Shown: one piece after another, positions 16,310 through 24,176 of the stretch | How positions within the stretch are numbered: position 1 is the stretch's first letter | Layout of the letters: every line of letters starts with the position of its first letter | Assembly (NCBI GenBank): GCA_963845265.1 | Contig: CAWJRN010000007.1 | Coordinates: 1-64,000, forward strand | From: DYRB01 sp963845265 | GTDB taxonomy: Bacteria; Pseudomonadota; Gammaproteobacteria; Chromatiales; Chromatiaceae | Length of the DNA: 64,000 nucleotides | Direction: 5' to 3' | Notes under the pieces: model-generated | What the model was told of the DNA's origin: nothing | Databases searched by the model: none | What the model saw: the letters and a program-made list of their open reading frames with translations, nothing else | Program-made: the position numbers and the translations under genes

Positions 16310-17803
16310 TCAAGCACCACCGGCGTCGTCCGACGACGCCGGTAGGCCGGGAGGATGCTTGCGGGTCGGGCGTCCGCCGAGCAGGCCTTCCTGCTCGGGC
16401 AGCATCTCGCCCATGCGGATGCCGTCTTCGCCGATACTGTACAGGCGCAGCTCGTTGGAATGGTCGCTGGCGCGGACCTTGACCACGGCCATCACCCGCA
16501 GCAGCCGGCTGTCGACCTCGATGTAGCGCTGCACGATGATCGCGTCCGTGAGGAACGCCGCACCGTAGGGGCTGAAGCGCAGGTCGGTGTAGCGGTCCTC
16601 CAGCTCGGAGGTCATCAGCACCGAGACGCCGGCACGGGCCAGCGCCGTCACAAGCCCGAGCAGCGACTCGCGGAAGTCCGTTCTGAAGCTCGGCGCCAGG
16701 GCGAGCTCGAAACCGCTGAGCGAATCGAGTACGACGCGGCTCGCCTTGAGCCGCCGCGCCTCGGTCAGGATCAGCAGCGCGATCTCGTCGATCGACAGGT
16801 CCGGCTCCCGGCTATCGATCAGGCCCACCTGGCCGCGTGCAATCAGGTCGATGAGCACGGGATTGCGGGCCCGGTTGGGATGCTGCTCGAAGGCAGCCAC
16901 CACACCGGTTTCGCCGCAACGAGCGCCTTCCGCCAGGAAGGCGGCGGCGAGGATGCTTTTGCCGGACCCTGACGGCCCGGCCACGAGCAAGGAGTAGCCG
17001 CGCGGCAGGCCACCGCCGAGCATGTCGTCCAGCGCCGGCACACCCATGCGGACCCGTTCTGCGTGTACGGCAGCGTCTGGTGCCGCGCTGGCTGCGGCCA
17101 CGACCTGGGCCGGCGCAAAGACACGGATACCCGCATTGTCGATGCGGAAGGTGTGCAGCCCCGGCAGTGTCGCCTGACCGCGCATTTTCACGATCTCCAA
17201 CTTGCGCACCATGGAGTTGCGCTGCACGCTCTGGCGCAGCCAGATGAGCCCGTCGGCCACCGTGAACACCGGGTTGGCATCGGTCTCGTTGAAGTATTCT
17301 CCGACCAGGAAGGTGGTGGCCTGCCAACTGGTCATCAGCATGCCCAGTTGCTGGACGAACAGTTGCAGGCTGGTGCGCGGACCGCCCGCGCTCTCGCTCG
17401 CAGAGACCACCGAACGGAACGAATCCACGAAGACCAGCCCCGGATTGCCGGCGGTAACCTCGTCGGCGATGCGCTTGAGCACCTGGTCGAGGTCGCCGGT
17501 CATGGCGTCTTCGGACAGGCAGACGAAGCGCACGCTGTGGTTGATGGCCTCGGTGTCGAAGAAGTTGAACTGTTGCTGATAGCGCAGCATTTTGAGCGGC
17601 GGCTCGCCCAGCACAGTGAAATAGATCGCGGGGCGCTCTGGCGTGGCCAGCGCGAACATGATCTGGTGCGCCAGCGTGGTCTTGCCGCAGCCCGGCCGGC
17701 CGGCGATGAGATTGAACGAGAACTCCGGCAGGCCGCCGCCGAGCACCTCGTCCAGGCCCGGCACGCGGGTGGCCAGGCGGTTGATGATCGCTTTGGTGGT
17801 CAT
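16310..17803 (-). CDS. KaiC-like double RecA-domain ATPase
   Basis: 497 residues with two tandem KaiC domains. Walker A motifs are GRPGCGKT (35-42) and GPSGSGKS (276-283); Walker B strands are PGLVFVDSF and ASRVVLDSL. The paired catalytic glutamates of cyanobacterial KaiC appear as LGEP in domain 1 and FEQHP in domain 2, so each retains one Glu. No KaiA or KaiB gene is nearby. Such KaiC homologues commonly sit next to kinases or cyclic-di-GMP genes and are thought to act as ATP-dependent signalling scaffolds. Overlaps the upstream gene by ATGA and is followed by the GGDEF/pseudo-kinase gene. Confidence 0.85.
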   Translation of the reverse strand: MTTKAIINRLATRVPGLDEVLGGGLPEFSFNLIAGRPGCGKTTLAHQIMFALATPERPAIYFTVLGEPPLKMLRYQQQFNFFDTEAINHSVRFVCLSEDAMTGDLDQVLKRIADEVTAGNPGLVFVDSFRSVVSASESAGGPRTSLQLFVQQLGMLMTSWQATTFLVGEYFNETDANPVFTVADGLIWLRQSVQRNSMVRKLEIVKMRGQATLPGLHTFRIDNAGIRVFAPAQVVAAASAAPDAAVHAERVRMGVPALDDMLGGGLPRGYSLLVAGPSGSGKSILAAAFLAEGARCGETGVVAAFEQHPNRARNPVLIDLIARGQVGLIDSREPDLSIDEIALLILTEARRLKASRVVLDSLSGFELALAPSFRTDFRESLLGLVTALARAGVSVLMTSELEDRYTDLRFSPYGAAFLTDAIIVQRYIEVDSRLLRVMAVVKVRASDHSNELRLYSIGEDGIRMGEMLPEQEGLLGGRPTRKHPPGLPASSDDAGGA

Positions 17804-18234
17804 GAGGAGGTGTCCTGCGCAGGCGAGCCGGGCGATGAGGGCGTCCAGACGGAACCAAGCAGCCGGTCAGTGAGCGAGGCGCCGACCAGGCTGGCGAGCA
17901 GCTCATGGAACGTCTGGAAAAGCGCACTCCCGCCGACGGCGGCCTCGGCGACGGTTTGCTGTACGAGCGCCGCCCGCAGGCCTGACGAATCGACGGCGGC
18001 CGTGACGGCCGGTTGGTCGATAGCCAACCAGGGGTAGGCAACTGCGGTGAGGTGCAGGCTGCGGTTATAAAGGGCCGCAACACCCCGATGGCCGATGATC
18101 GGATGCAGGGCCTGGTCGATTTCCAGCCAAATGGCGACGATGACGTCGGCGACTTGCTCGGCGTTCGCGCCGTCTGTCACCCGGTCGGCCAGCGGCGCGG
18201 GCCACCGGCGATCCTCGTGGATTTTCAGTGACAT
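17800..18234 (-). CDS. Unknown protein, first gene of the kaiC-like operon
   Basis: 144 residues starting MSLKIHEDRRWPAPLADRVT. Predicted mostly helical (EQVADVIVAIWLEIDQALHP IIGHRGVAALYNRSLHLTAV AYPWL ... ALFQTFHELLASLVGASL), cytoplasmic, without a recognised domain. Its stop overlaps the kaiC-like start (ATGA), so the two are translated together. The HPIIGxRGVAALYxRSL element suggests a small ligand- or partner-binding helical fold; it could take the place of a Kai regulator, which is speculative. The ribosome site is weak; the start was chosen because upstream residues are non-protein-like. Confidence 0.65.
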   Translation of the reverse strand: MSLKIHEDRRWPAPLADRVTDGANAEQVADVIVAIWLEIDQALHPIIGHRGVAALYNRSLHLTAVAYPWLAIDQPAVTAAVDSSGLRAALVQQTVAEAAVGGSALFQTFHELLASLVGASLTDRLLGSVWTPSSPGSPAQDTSS

Positions 18235-18566
18235 GGATTGCTGGTTGCTTGACTTGGCATGAACAATGGTACGTCTTTCGCCTTGTTCACTGTCAACCAG
18301 AGCATCGTCGAGTCGTCGGAGGGGACCCCAGGTGCGCCCGTGGCCCCGCGCGAGACCCCTGCGCACAAGACATTTTTGACCCACCCGCAGCGCGTCGATC
18401 GTTGGAATCCGGCGGTGAGGTGCGGCGCCGTGAGAGAAAATAGGGGTCCACTTTTCAGCGTGACCCCGTTTCCGCGACGTATCGTTCGCCAAAAGCCGGC
18501 GTGGATTTCGGCTGCCCGTCCTCCCCCAGGGCTGGATACCCGAGGTCGCCGGAGGGTGCGAAGGCC
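18235..18566. other. Intergenic stretch upstream of the kaiC-like operon
   Basis: No convincing gene. It should hold the operon promoter (minus strand). A weak relative of the dyad, GTGCGGCGCCGTGA, is at 18420-18433 (186 bp upstream of 18234), matching well only in the left half. Confidence 0.35.
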
Positions 18567-18590
18567 GCTCGGGGCGGCTATGCCCCGAGC
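18567..18590 (-). terminator. GC-rich hairpin downstream of the BON-domain gene
   Basis: GCTCGGGGC - 6 nt - GCCCCGAGC: a perfect 9-bp stem 10 bp after the stop of the BON gene (minus strand). No clear U-run, so termination is likely but not certain. Confidence 0.5.
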
Positions 18591-18600
18591 CCGACGTCTG

Positions 18601-19041
18601 TCACTTGGCCCCCTTGACGGTCAGATGGTTCTCCACCGATTTCACGGCGGGGATTTCCCGGGCGACCTCGGTCGCCCTGTCGATACTCTGTTGGGAATCG
18701 ACGGCACCGGTCAACGACACCACGCCGTCGGTCGTAGCTACGCTGATCTCCAGCGTCTCGAGAACCGGATCTCGCATAATTGCCCATTTGACCTTGGCGG
18801 TGATCGACGAGTCATCCATGTACTCACCAGCGCTTTCGGCCATACTGCTCGCCGACTCCTTGACGTCCGTGGCCGCTTGTCCCGCCTTGTCCGCCGTCTG
18901 ATCGATCTGTTGGCCGGCCTTCTCGGCGAGCCCCTCGGCTTGAGCTGTGGCCAGCCCAAAAGAGGAGCCCAATGCGGCGGCAAGTAGAAGCGATATGCCG
19001 GCGAAGCGAGTCGTCGGCTTCAATGTGGTGATGGCGTTCAT
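18601..19041 (-). CDS. Periplasmic BON-domain (OsmY-like) protein
   Basis: 146 residues: signal peptide (TRFAGISLLLAAALGSSFGL then ATAQA), an Ala/Lys/Asp-rich helical spacer (KAGQQIDQTADKAGQAATDV) and one BON domain (DSSITAKVKWAIMRDPVLET ... DGVVSLTGAVDSQQSIDRAT ... VKSVENHLTV). BON proteins such as OsmY bind membranes in the periplasm and are induced by osmotic and envelope stress. Followed by a hairpin; 38 bp from the DUF3309 gene upstream, so likely co-transcribed with it from the dyad-bearing promoter near 19.48 kb. Confidence 0.85.
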   Translation of the reverse strand: MNAITTLKPTTRFAGISLLLAAALGSSFGLATAQAEGLAEKAGQQIDQTADKAGQAATDVKESASSMAESAGEYMDDSSITAKVKWAIMRDPVLETLEISVATTDGVVSLTGAVDSQQSIDRATEVAREIPAVKSVENHLTVKGAK

Positions 19042-19079
19042 CGATCAATCCTCAGTTGGTTTGTTAGAAGTTCCGGCGC

Positions 19080-19238
19080 CTAGATCCGGCCCAGCAAGAG
19101 CAGGACAAGCAAGATCACCAGCAGGAGCCCGACCACCCCGCCGGGTGCATAACCCCAACTCCGGCTATGGGGCCAGGTGGGAATGACGCCGATGAGTATC
19201 AGGACGAGTACGACGAGTAGGATTGTGCCAAGAGACAT
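19080..19238 (-). CDS. DUF3309 family micro-protein
   Basis: 52 residues: helix (MSLGTILLVVLVLILIGVIP), the invariant core TWPHSRSWGYAPGG, then a second helix (VVGLLLVILLVLLLLGRI). GGAGGG precedes the ATG at 19236-19238. A paralogue is at 46853-47011. DUF3309 genes travel with stress lipoprotein and CsbD genes; function unknown. Confidence 0.85.
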   Translation of the reverse strand: MSLGTILLVVLVLILIGVIPTWPHSRSWGYAPGGVVGLLLVILLVLLLLGRI

Positions 19239-19481
19239 GAGAGCGCCCTCCTTAGAGAAAGACCATTGAGCCGAAGAGCAATTCCACGCGGGCGTGGCCT
19301 TTGCTCCGGGAGTCGTCCTCTCTTTGTGAGGCTGTCGCGCGGAGTCGGCGGCCCCGTTCCGGCAACCCGATGTCCCTATGCTCAGTACCGAAACGGATGC
19401 GATCCGCCTTGCCCCCGAGATGTCCTCTAGGCGATAGGACGGCTCAGTTTTCAATTTAGCGGCGCGGGGCGGTTACCGTCT

Positions 19482-19495
19482 GTACGCTATCGCAC
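19482..19495 (-). promoter_or_regulatory. GTRCG-N4-CGYAC operator-like dyad
   Basis: GTACGCTATCGCAC, 243 bp upstream of the DUF3309-BON pair and preceded by CT as at several other sites. Confidence 0.55.
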
Positions 19496-19628
19496 CCAGC
19501 AAGGCATCCGTTAAGACCGAGGAGTCCCACGGGGTCCCGGCTGAACTAGGGGCGGTTTGACTCCCGCGGCAGCCCCGCACTTGGCGGGGTCGCCCCGAAG
19601 TGCGTGGCTGGATCGTTGCGAAGATCGC

Positions 19629-19790
19629 CTAGCCGCCACCTATCCGCGCGATGGCCGGCCACAGGCCGAGGACGCCGACGACAATCAGGTAGATTGCGAC
19701 CACGTAGTTCAACAGGCGGGGAACCAGCAGGATCAAGATCCCAGCGATCAGCGCGACCAGTGGTTGGAGCATCACGGCAGTAATTGTCAT
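19629..19790 (-). CDS. DUF3096 family micro-protein
   Basis: 53 residues starting MTITAVMLQPLVALIAGILI and ending ARIGGG, with two hydrophobic helices around a short PRLLNYVVAIYL connector; this is the DUF3096 pattern. GGAGGTGA lies just before the ATG at 19788-19790. Inner-membrane protein, role unknown. Confidence 0.8.
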   Translation of the reverse strand: MTITAVMLQPLVALIAGILILLVPRLLNYVVAIYLIVVGVLGLWPAIARIGGG

Positions 19791-19940
19791 TTTGGTGTCA
19801 CCTCCGCTCGCCGCACGGCGGCGCCGCGACCCAAGCGAGCATAAAGAGTATGCACCAACGATGCATGATGGTCACAGGCAAGCACCGGGGCGACATTGGG
19901 GCGTCGCGTCGTGCAGGCTGGGCTGGCGGCTAAGCGACTG

Positions 19941-20059
19941 TTCAGAAACAACTTGAACATCCCGTAGGGTGGATGAGCGCAGCAAAATCCACCGACGCCG
20001 CCGGTGGACTGCGCTGCGCTTGTCCACCTTACAGCTCCCCTGTTTCGGTTGTTTCTGAA
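19941..20059. mobile_element. 119-bp element with 12-bp terminal inverted repeats (MITE-like)
   Basis: TTCAGAAACAAC at 19941-19952 is mirrored exactly by GTTGTTTCTGAA at 20048-20059. Inside is the motif GTAGGGTGGATGAGCGCAGC ... GGTGGACTGCGC ... TCCACCTTAC, itself an inverted repeat of the widespread GTAGGGTGGAT type. There is no coding capacity. No clear target-site duplication is visible. Confidence 0.6.
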
Positions 20060-20105
20060 CCGATCCTAAGCGAGATGAGGCGAGGGTGAGATAGGGGTGG
20101 ACACC

Positions 20106-20131
20106 GCAGGAGGCGGGAGGCGGCCTCCTGC
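20106..20131 (-). terminator. Hairpin downstream of the lipase gene
   Basis: GCAGGAGGC - 8 nt - GCCTCCTGC, a perfect 9-bp stem about 85 bp after the lipase stop on the minus strand. No U-run, so it may be a processing or protein-binding structure instead. Confidence 0.4.
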
Positions 20132-20213
20132 GCACAAGCGCCCAGCAGAAACGGGGAGCGCGCCCTCAGGCGAGCAGGTCGCGGGCGTCGCGGTCGGCCA
20201 CCGTGCTGCCCCA

Positions 20214-21092
20214 TCACTTCGACGCGGCTGCCGTGGCGCTGGCGGGTTTGGACACCGATTCCGACAACAACAACCCGTCCTGCGGGCTGAGTCGGTGATC
20301 GCCCGCCACCACCCGGATGCCTGCCCGGCCATTGAGCGCGGGCACCCGGCGGAGGTCCTGACTGGGTGCCGGCACGACCTGGTCGCCCGGTAGCCCGTAT
20401 GCGGCGCCGCGGACCACCGCGACGTAAACGATGTCAGGGTGCTGGCGACCATTGAGCCAATACAGCAGGTTGCCGGGCACCGGCGGGGCGAGGTCCGCGA
20501 GGACCCCGCGCGAAGCCTGCAAGGTGCGATACAGGTCGTCTCCCACCTTGCGCTTTACGAACCAGCGCTTGATCCCGCCGAACAGCCCGCTGTCGTCGGT
20601 CGCATCCAGCGCCTCCGAGGCGCGCTCGGTGCCTAGGTGGGGGGCGGCGATGGTGATCAGCCGGGTGACGATGCCCGCGCCGTAATTCACCAGTGCGAGC
20701 CGGGCTACGACGCCGCCGGCCGAATGCCCGATCAGGTCGACCGTGTCCGTCGGGTACCGTTGGGCGATCGCGGCCAGCATCCCGCCGAGGAGGCGCGCCT
20801 GTTCCATGAGCGGGGCGGTGGAGGGCAGGTCGACCGTGTAGACCGCGAATTCCCCGGCGGTTGGCCCGACCGGCTCCAAGCGTACCCCGGATCGGGCCGA
20901 GTGCCAGTTGCCGGCGAGTTTCCAGCCGGCTTGCTCCAACACCGGCAGGACTCCACTCTGCTGCCAGGAAGCAGCATCTCCGAGGTAGCCGTGCACCAGC
21001 ACCAGGATGCGCCCGGCGCCAGCGGGGCCGGCAAACACCAGCCCAAGCGCGCAACACAGTGCCAACCACCACCGGCCGCGCCAGCGCTTCAT
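20214..21092 (-). CDS. Secreted alpha/beta-hydrolase, triacylglycerol-lipase-like
   Basis: 292 residues with a signal peptide (WWLALCCALGLVFAGPAGAG), an oxyanion-side HG motif (VLVHGYLGD), the lipase box GHSAGG (catalytic Ser) and later Asp and His candidates (PGDQVVPA, GDHRLSP). This fits a periplasmic or exported lipase/esterase of the LipA/PGAP1-like type. Its start overlaps the stop of an upstream FAH remnant (ATGA-type overlap), so it may once have been translated with it. Confidence 0.8.
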   Translation of the reverse strand: MKRWRGRWWLALCCALGLVFAGPAGAGRILVLVHGYLGDAASWQQSGVLPVLEQAGWKLAGNWHSARSGVRLEPVGPTAGEFAVYTVDLPSTAPLMEQARLLGGMLAAIAQRYPTDTVDLIGHSAGGVVARLALVNYGAGIVTRLITIAAPHLGTERASEALDATDDSGLFGGIKRWFVKRKVGDDLYRTLQASRGVLADLAPPVPGNLLYWLNGRQHPDIVYVAVVRGAAYGLPGDQVVPAPSQDLRRVPALNGRAGIRVVAGDHRLSPQDGLLLSESVSKPASATAAASK

Positions 21093-21288
21093 GCCGTTTC
21101 CATCGGGTTGGTCAGGCGGCCGATACCTTCGATCCCGATACTGACCCGGTCGTCGGCCGAGAGGAGCATCGGGGATTGGCGAGTGAAGCGCACCCTGGCG
21201 GGGAAGCTGCGGGGGGAATCAAGGTGCCGGCCAGCAGACTCGTGTCCCACCGTAGTCGCACCATCAGGTCTGCGACAGTGAAGACCAT
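21089..21288 (-). pseudogene. C-terminal scrap of a fumarylacetoacetate-hydrolase family gene
   Basis: MVFTVADLMVRLRWDTSLLA GTLI resembles the FAH motif dMIFsvaelIxxLS--TLxPGDLI. After a frame change the end reads LLSADDRVSIGIEGIGRLTN P, matching the family terminus (PGDxVxVEIEGIGTLxNP). The N-terminal two-thirds are missing, so this is a relic attached to the lipase gene. Confidence 0.5.
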
Positions 21289-21485
21289 GGTAGGACCTCC
21301 TGTAAGGTACCTCTGCGGTGGAGCGGGGGAAGGGGCTTTGAGAACCGGATCGGACATCCCCGATCCGAACCACCTCGGCAGTCCGAAGCAGCGCCGGTGG
21401 GCGACATCATTATATGCGCAAACGCTAACACTCCCCAATCGGGGCGTCGGGAGGGCTTTGGTTTGACCGGCAGTTCTCAGCGTGT

Positions 21486-21944
21486 CTAACGCCCTTGTGG
21501 GCGGTTGCAGACCATGCTAGCCAATGATTGCTCTGTCCGATTGGCCGCGAATTTGCCCGCGTCGATCACTCGGACCAGAACATTCCCCGTGGAGCCATGT
21601 TCGCGCAGGACATCACATCCCGCGGCGACGATTCGTAACGGATTAGTCCAGTGAGGATCGACCATCAGCAGCACGGTCTCGTACCCGTTGCGTTCTATTA
21701 CCTCGACCTTGCGGACGCCTGGCAAAGCAAGAAGGGCCGAGCCACTACGGTCAATGGTCCGAGATTGCGGTGGTTCCGTGGGCGGGGTCCCCAACAGAGC
21801 CGCTTCCCCTTCTGTTGGGTTGCGCTCCTCCAAATGCTGTTCGCCGAGAAAAGTAAAGCCGTACCAGATTGCCCCGAGGAATGCGCAAAACGCGAGTGCC
21901 CTCAGAGGCGTAATCCGCACGGTCCAAGTAAATCTCTCCGACAT
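21486..21944 (-). CDS. Unknown protein with one N-terminal membrane anchor
   Basis: 152 residues starting MSERFTWTVRITPLRALAFC. One transmembrane helix (ALAFCAFLGAIWYGFTFLG) is followed by a soluble, probably periplasmic domain (GVRKVEVIERNGYETVLLMV, ending SLASMVCNRPQGR) with two cysteines. AGGAGG 8 bp before the ATG sets the start. No family recognised. It lies 136 bp downstream of the SYLF gene on the same strand and may share its promoter. Confidence 0.6.
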   Translation of the reverse strand: MSERFTWTVRITPLRALAFCAFLGAIWYGFTFLGEQHLEERNPTEGEAALLGTPPTEPPQSRTIDRSGSALLALPGVRKVEVIERNGYETVLLMVDPHWTNPLRIVAAGCDVLREHGSTGNVLVRVIDAGKFAANRTEQSLASMVCNRPQGR

Positions 21945-22080
21945 ATAAGTGTCCTCCTGATAGCGAACCGCGTGGTCCATGCAGTTTTCGTCATTACTGT
22001 GCTTTTCACACCGACTACGCTCAAGGGACACGACCCGTTAGGACGAACGACGGGCGCAATGCGCGTCCGTCTACTCTTGA

Positions 22081-22641
22081 TTAACGATCGATTCGGGTAA
22101 TCTTGGTTCCCTCGATGCTGACCCCCGCCATCAACCCTTGCTGGCTGAAGATGAAGGCATAGGCATCATCCTTCAGCGACGACGTGGAAAGATTCTTTGC
22201 GAGCCCTTCGTCGACCGCAACAACGGTTGGGCCGACACCCAGCTCCCAACCCTTCGTCTTTTCGACATAGCGAACGGCGTCGTCTGTCATCAGAAACACC
22301 GCATATGCGTAGGACTGGGCACCCGCTTGCAGACCCCAGGACCCGGTGACGGAGTTGTAATAATCGACGACTTTCGAGCCCTTTATCATCTCGCCTTCGC
22401 CATAACTGCCGCCGAACACGAGTCCCGCCTTGATAACATTCGGGAACACGAGCACCGCCTTGGCCGTGCGCGAAATGTGCTCCGCAAGGGGCTCGGTCTT
22501 GTAGAGTGTCTGCAGGGCCTGCCGGGAATCCTTGTCCAAATCCTCGGCGGTTGCTGCGCCTGCCTGATTCATGCCACTCACCGCGACGATTGCTGCGGTC
22601 GCAAGAATGATTGGTCGAACGTGATTGCGTATGCTGTACAT
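22081..22641 (-). CDS. SYLF-domain (YSC84-like) lipid-binding protein
   Basis: 186 residues: signal peptide (PIILATAAIVAVSGMNQAGA), then the SYLF domain (SRQALQTLYKTEPLAEHISR TAKAVLVFPNVIKAGLVFGG SYGEGEM ... YYNSVTGSWGLQAGAQSYAY). In bacteria these are exported and predicted to bind lipids; many sit with BON-domain genes, as here. An operator-like dyad is 209 bp upstream. Confidence 0.9.
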   Translation of the reverse strand: MYSIRNHVRPIILATAAIVAVSGMNQAGAATAEDLDKDSRQALQTLYKTEPLAEHISRTAKAVLVFPNVIKAGLVFGGSYGEGEMIKGSKVVDYYNSVTGSWGLQAGAQSYAYAVFLMTDDAVRYVEKTKGWELGVGPTVVAVDEGLAKNLSTSSLKDDAYAFIFSQQGLMAGVSIEGTKITRIDR

Positions 22642-22850
22642 CTTGATGCTTCTTCCTGTTTGTGGCTTTGTGACAAACTCGACTGGCTAATTGCCTTTTG
22701 AGCATCCGAACCTCGGCGCTGCCGTATTGCCCGCCTCCGCACCGTTAGCAACGGGAGCGCACAGAACGAACGCGGTTGCGAGAAACTGCACTGCTTACGG
22801 AATGACTCCGGATTCACCCGAAAGGTTAATCCCTTGAGCATGGGTGGTCT

Positions 22851-22864
22851 GTACGGTAACGTAC
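22851..22864 (-). promoter_or_regulatory. GTRCG-N4-CGYAC operator-like dyad
   Basis: GTACGGTAACGTAC, a perfect 5-bp inverted repeat with 4-bp spacer, 209 bp upstream of the SYLF gene (minus strand). Confidence 0.6.
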
Positions 22865-23342
22865 GTAGAGCCGTGCTCGCCTACAGCCAAACAGGTGCGC
22901 AATACCTGATTTGGATGTCTCCTTTGAGAAGGAGCATGTTTGGCACGGTTCCCTGCGCAGAATGCGTGGTGCAACAGCCCTGATTTGCATCGTCCGCCTC
23001 CAGTTACGCCGCTAGTCCAGTGCTCTCTGGCGATGCGCGCACGACCAATTGCGACAGCAGATGTATACGCGCAACCTTCCGTACCGATCGTACGGTGCCG
23101 CACAAACCGCCTGGTCGCGGGTAATGTGCGGCAGCAGACAGACGGCGAGCAGGGCTCACCGTAGCCTCGAACCATCGGAACCAACATGCGTGCAGCGCCG
23201 TGCCCCCAGCCTGGCGCGGCCCGACGGTTGGCATCCGAGCGGTCTTGGCCGAACGACGTGGGTGGCGTGGCACCGCCGACACGGCCTGCCGATGCACATC
23301 CCCTGCGGGCACGCAGATCACTACGACTACGAGGTATGAGTT
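22865..23342. other. Divergent intergenic stretch between SYLF and entericidin genes
   Basis: No gene recognised. It holds the dyad at 23090-23103 and separates two stress genes transcribed in opposite directions. Confidence 0.4.
23090..23103 (+). promoter_or_regulatory. GTRCG-N4-CGYAC operator-like dyad
   Basis: GTACGGTGCCGCAC, 239 bp before the entericidin-like gene at 23343. A second GTAC just before it (GTACCGATCGTAC) may extend the palindrome. Confidence 0.6.
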
Positions 23343-23537
23343 ATGAAGCCTGTCAAGATTGTCGGTACAGCAGTGGCTATTGGTGCGTTGCTTGCTGCAC
23401 TGTCCGGCTGCCCGAAGCACGAAGGACCGGCCGAGCAAGCCGGCAAGCAAGTCGACAACGCGGTCGAACATGTCGGAGACCAGGTGGAAAAGGCGGGTGA
23501 CAACATCAAGGACGCGACGACCCGCGACAACAAGTAA
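23343..23537 (+). CDS. Entericidin A/B-like lipoprotein
   Basis: 64 residues: charged start MKPVK, short hydrophobic signal, lipobox ALSGC with lipidated Cys at 22, then an amphipathic Lys/Asp tail (EQAGKQVDNAVEHVGDQVEK). Size and form match entericidin-family stress lipoproteins. GAGG precedes the ATG. A paralogue lacking its ATG is at 11437-11628. Confidence 0.8.
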   Translation: MKPVKIVGTAVAIGALLAALSGCPKHEGPAEQAGKQVDNAVEHVGDQVEKAGDNIKDATTRDNK

Positions 23538-23591
23538 GTGGGCGCGCCGCAACGCTCCAACGGCAGGGACGAACGGACCAGGCACGCCAAA

Positions 23592-23702
23592 TATATACAG
23601 GGCGGTTGTCAGTTTTCAGTTGGCAGTTGTCAGTAAGAGTTTGTTGCTGCTGGAAAAGGTGAAATCCTGGACCGAAGAGCCGACGCGCGACACGTCTATT
23701 TT
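23592..23702 (-). repeat. Dispersed repeat, long form, reversed
   Basis: In reverse complement it reads CGCGTCGGCTCTTCGG, CAGGATTTCACCTTTTCCAG, CAGCAACAAACTCTTACTGA and CAACTGCCAACTGAAAACTG. The first three blocks match 54949-55020; the last matches 4114-4152 and 13025-13062. Confidence 0.65.
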
Positions 23703-23971
23703 GGGAGGCTATTGAGCAGCGCCCCGGCGCGGGGCGCGGTGGTGCCTTCCCGAGCCAGCTCTTCGCGAGCCCCCGCGGTTCTGCGCATCCAACAAGAAGT
23801 CCGTATGAACTGGGATTTCGTCGAAGGTGACTGGATGCAGTCACCGGGCAAGGTGGAGGCGACGTGGTCCAGGTGAGTGTTGCGTAGACAGATGCGGGCG
23901 ATCCGCGAGTGGAATGGGAAGGGACAACTACACTGATCGATACCCGACAACCTCATGCCTGGAGAATGACG

Positions 23972-24154
23972 ATGGACATCACTGGAATTGGCGCCCTGCT
24001 CATCCTGATCGCCGATATCTATGCGATCGTGATGATCGTTCAAAGCGGTGCAAGGGATATCGAGAGGCTGCTCTGGGTCCTGCTGGTACTGGTTCTGCCC
24101 CTGATCGGTGTCATCGTTTGGTACCTCGCTGGCCCCGGCCGCAAGCCGTTCTAG
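23972..24154 (+). CDS. PLDc_N domain micro-membrane protein
   Basis: 60 residues starting MDITGIGALLILIADIYAIV. Two transmembrane helices flank a short charged turn (SGARDIERLLW), and the end LIGVIVWYLAGPGRK matches the PLDc_N (phospholipase D N-terminal-like) domain found alone in small inner-membrane proteins. GGAG is 7 bp before the chosen ATG; an ATG 6 bp earlier is too close to it. Confidence 0.8.
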   Translation: MDITGIGALLILIADIYAIVMIVQSGARDIERLLWVLLVLVLPLIGVIVWYLAGPGRKPF

Positions 24155-24176
24155 GGGCCCTGGGACCCGGCAGGAC

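Noticed and set aside
14495..16345. 616-codon plus-strand frame within the GGDEF/kinase gene
   Set aside because: Antisense shadow of a gene with clear catalytic motifs.
18420..18433. GTGCGGCGCCGTGA upstream of the kaiC-like operon
   Set aside because: Only the left half fits the dyad; too weak to claim self-regulation.
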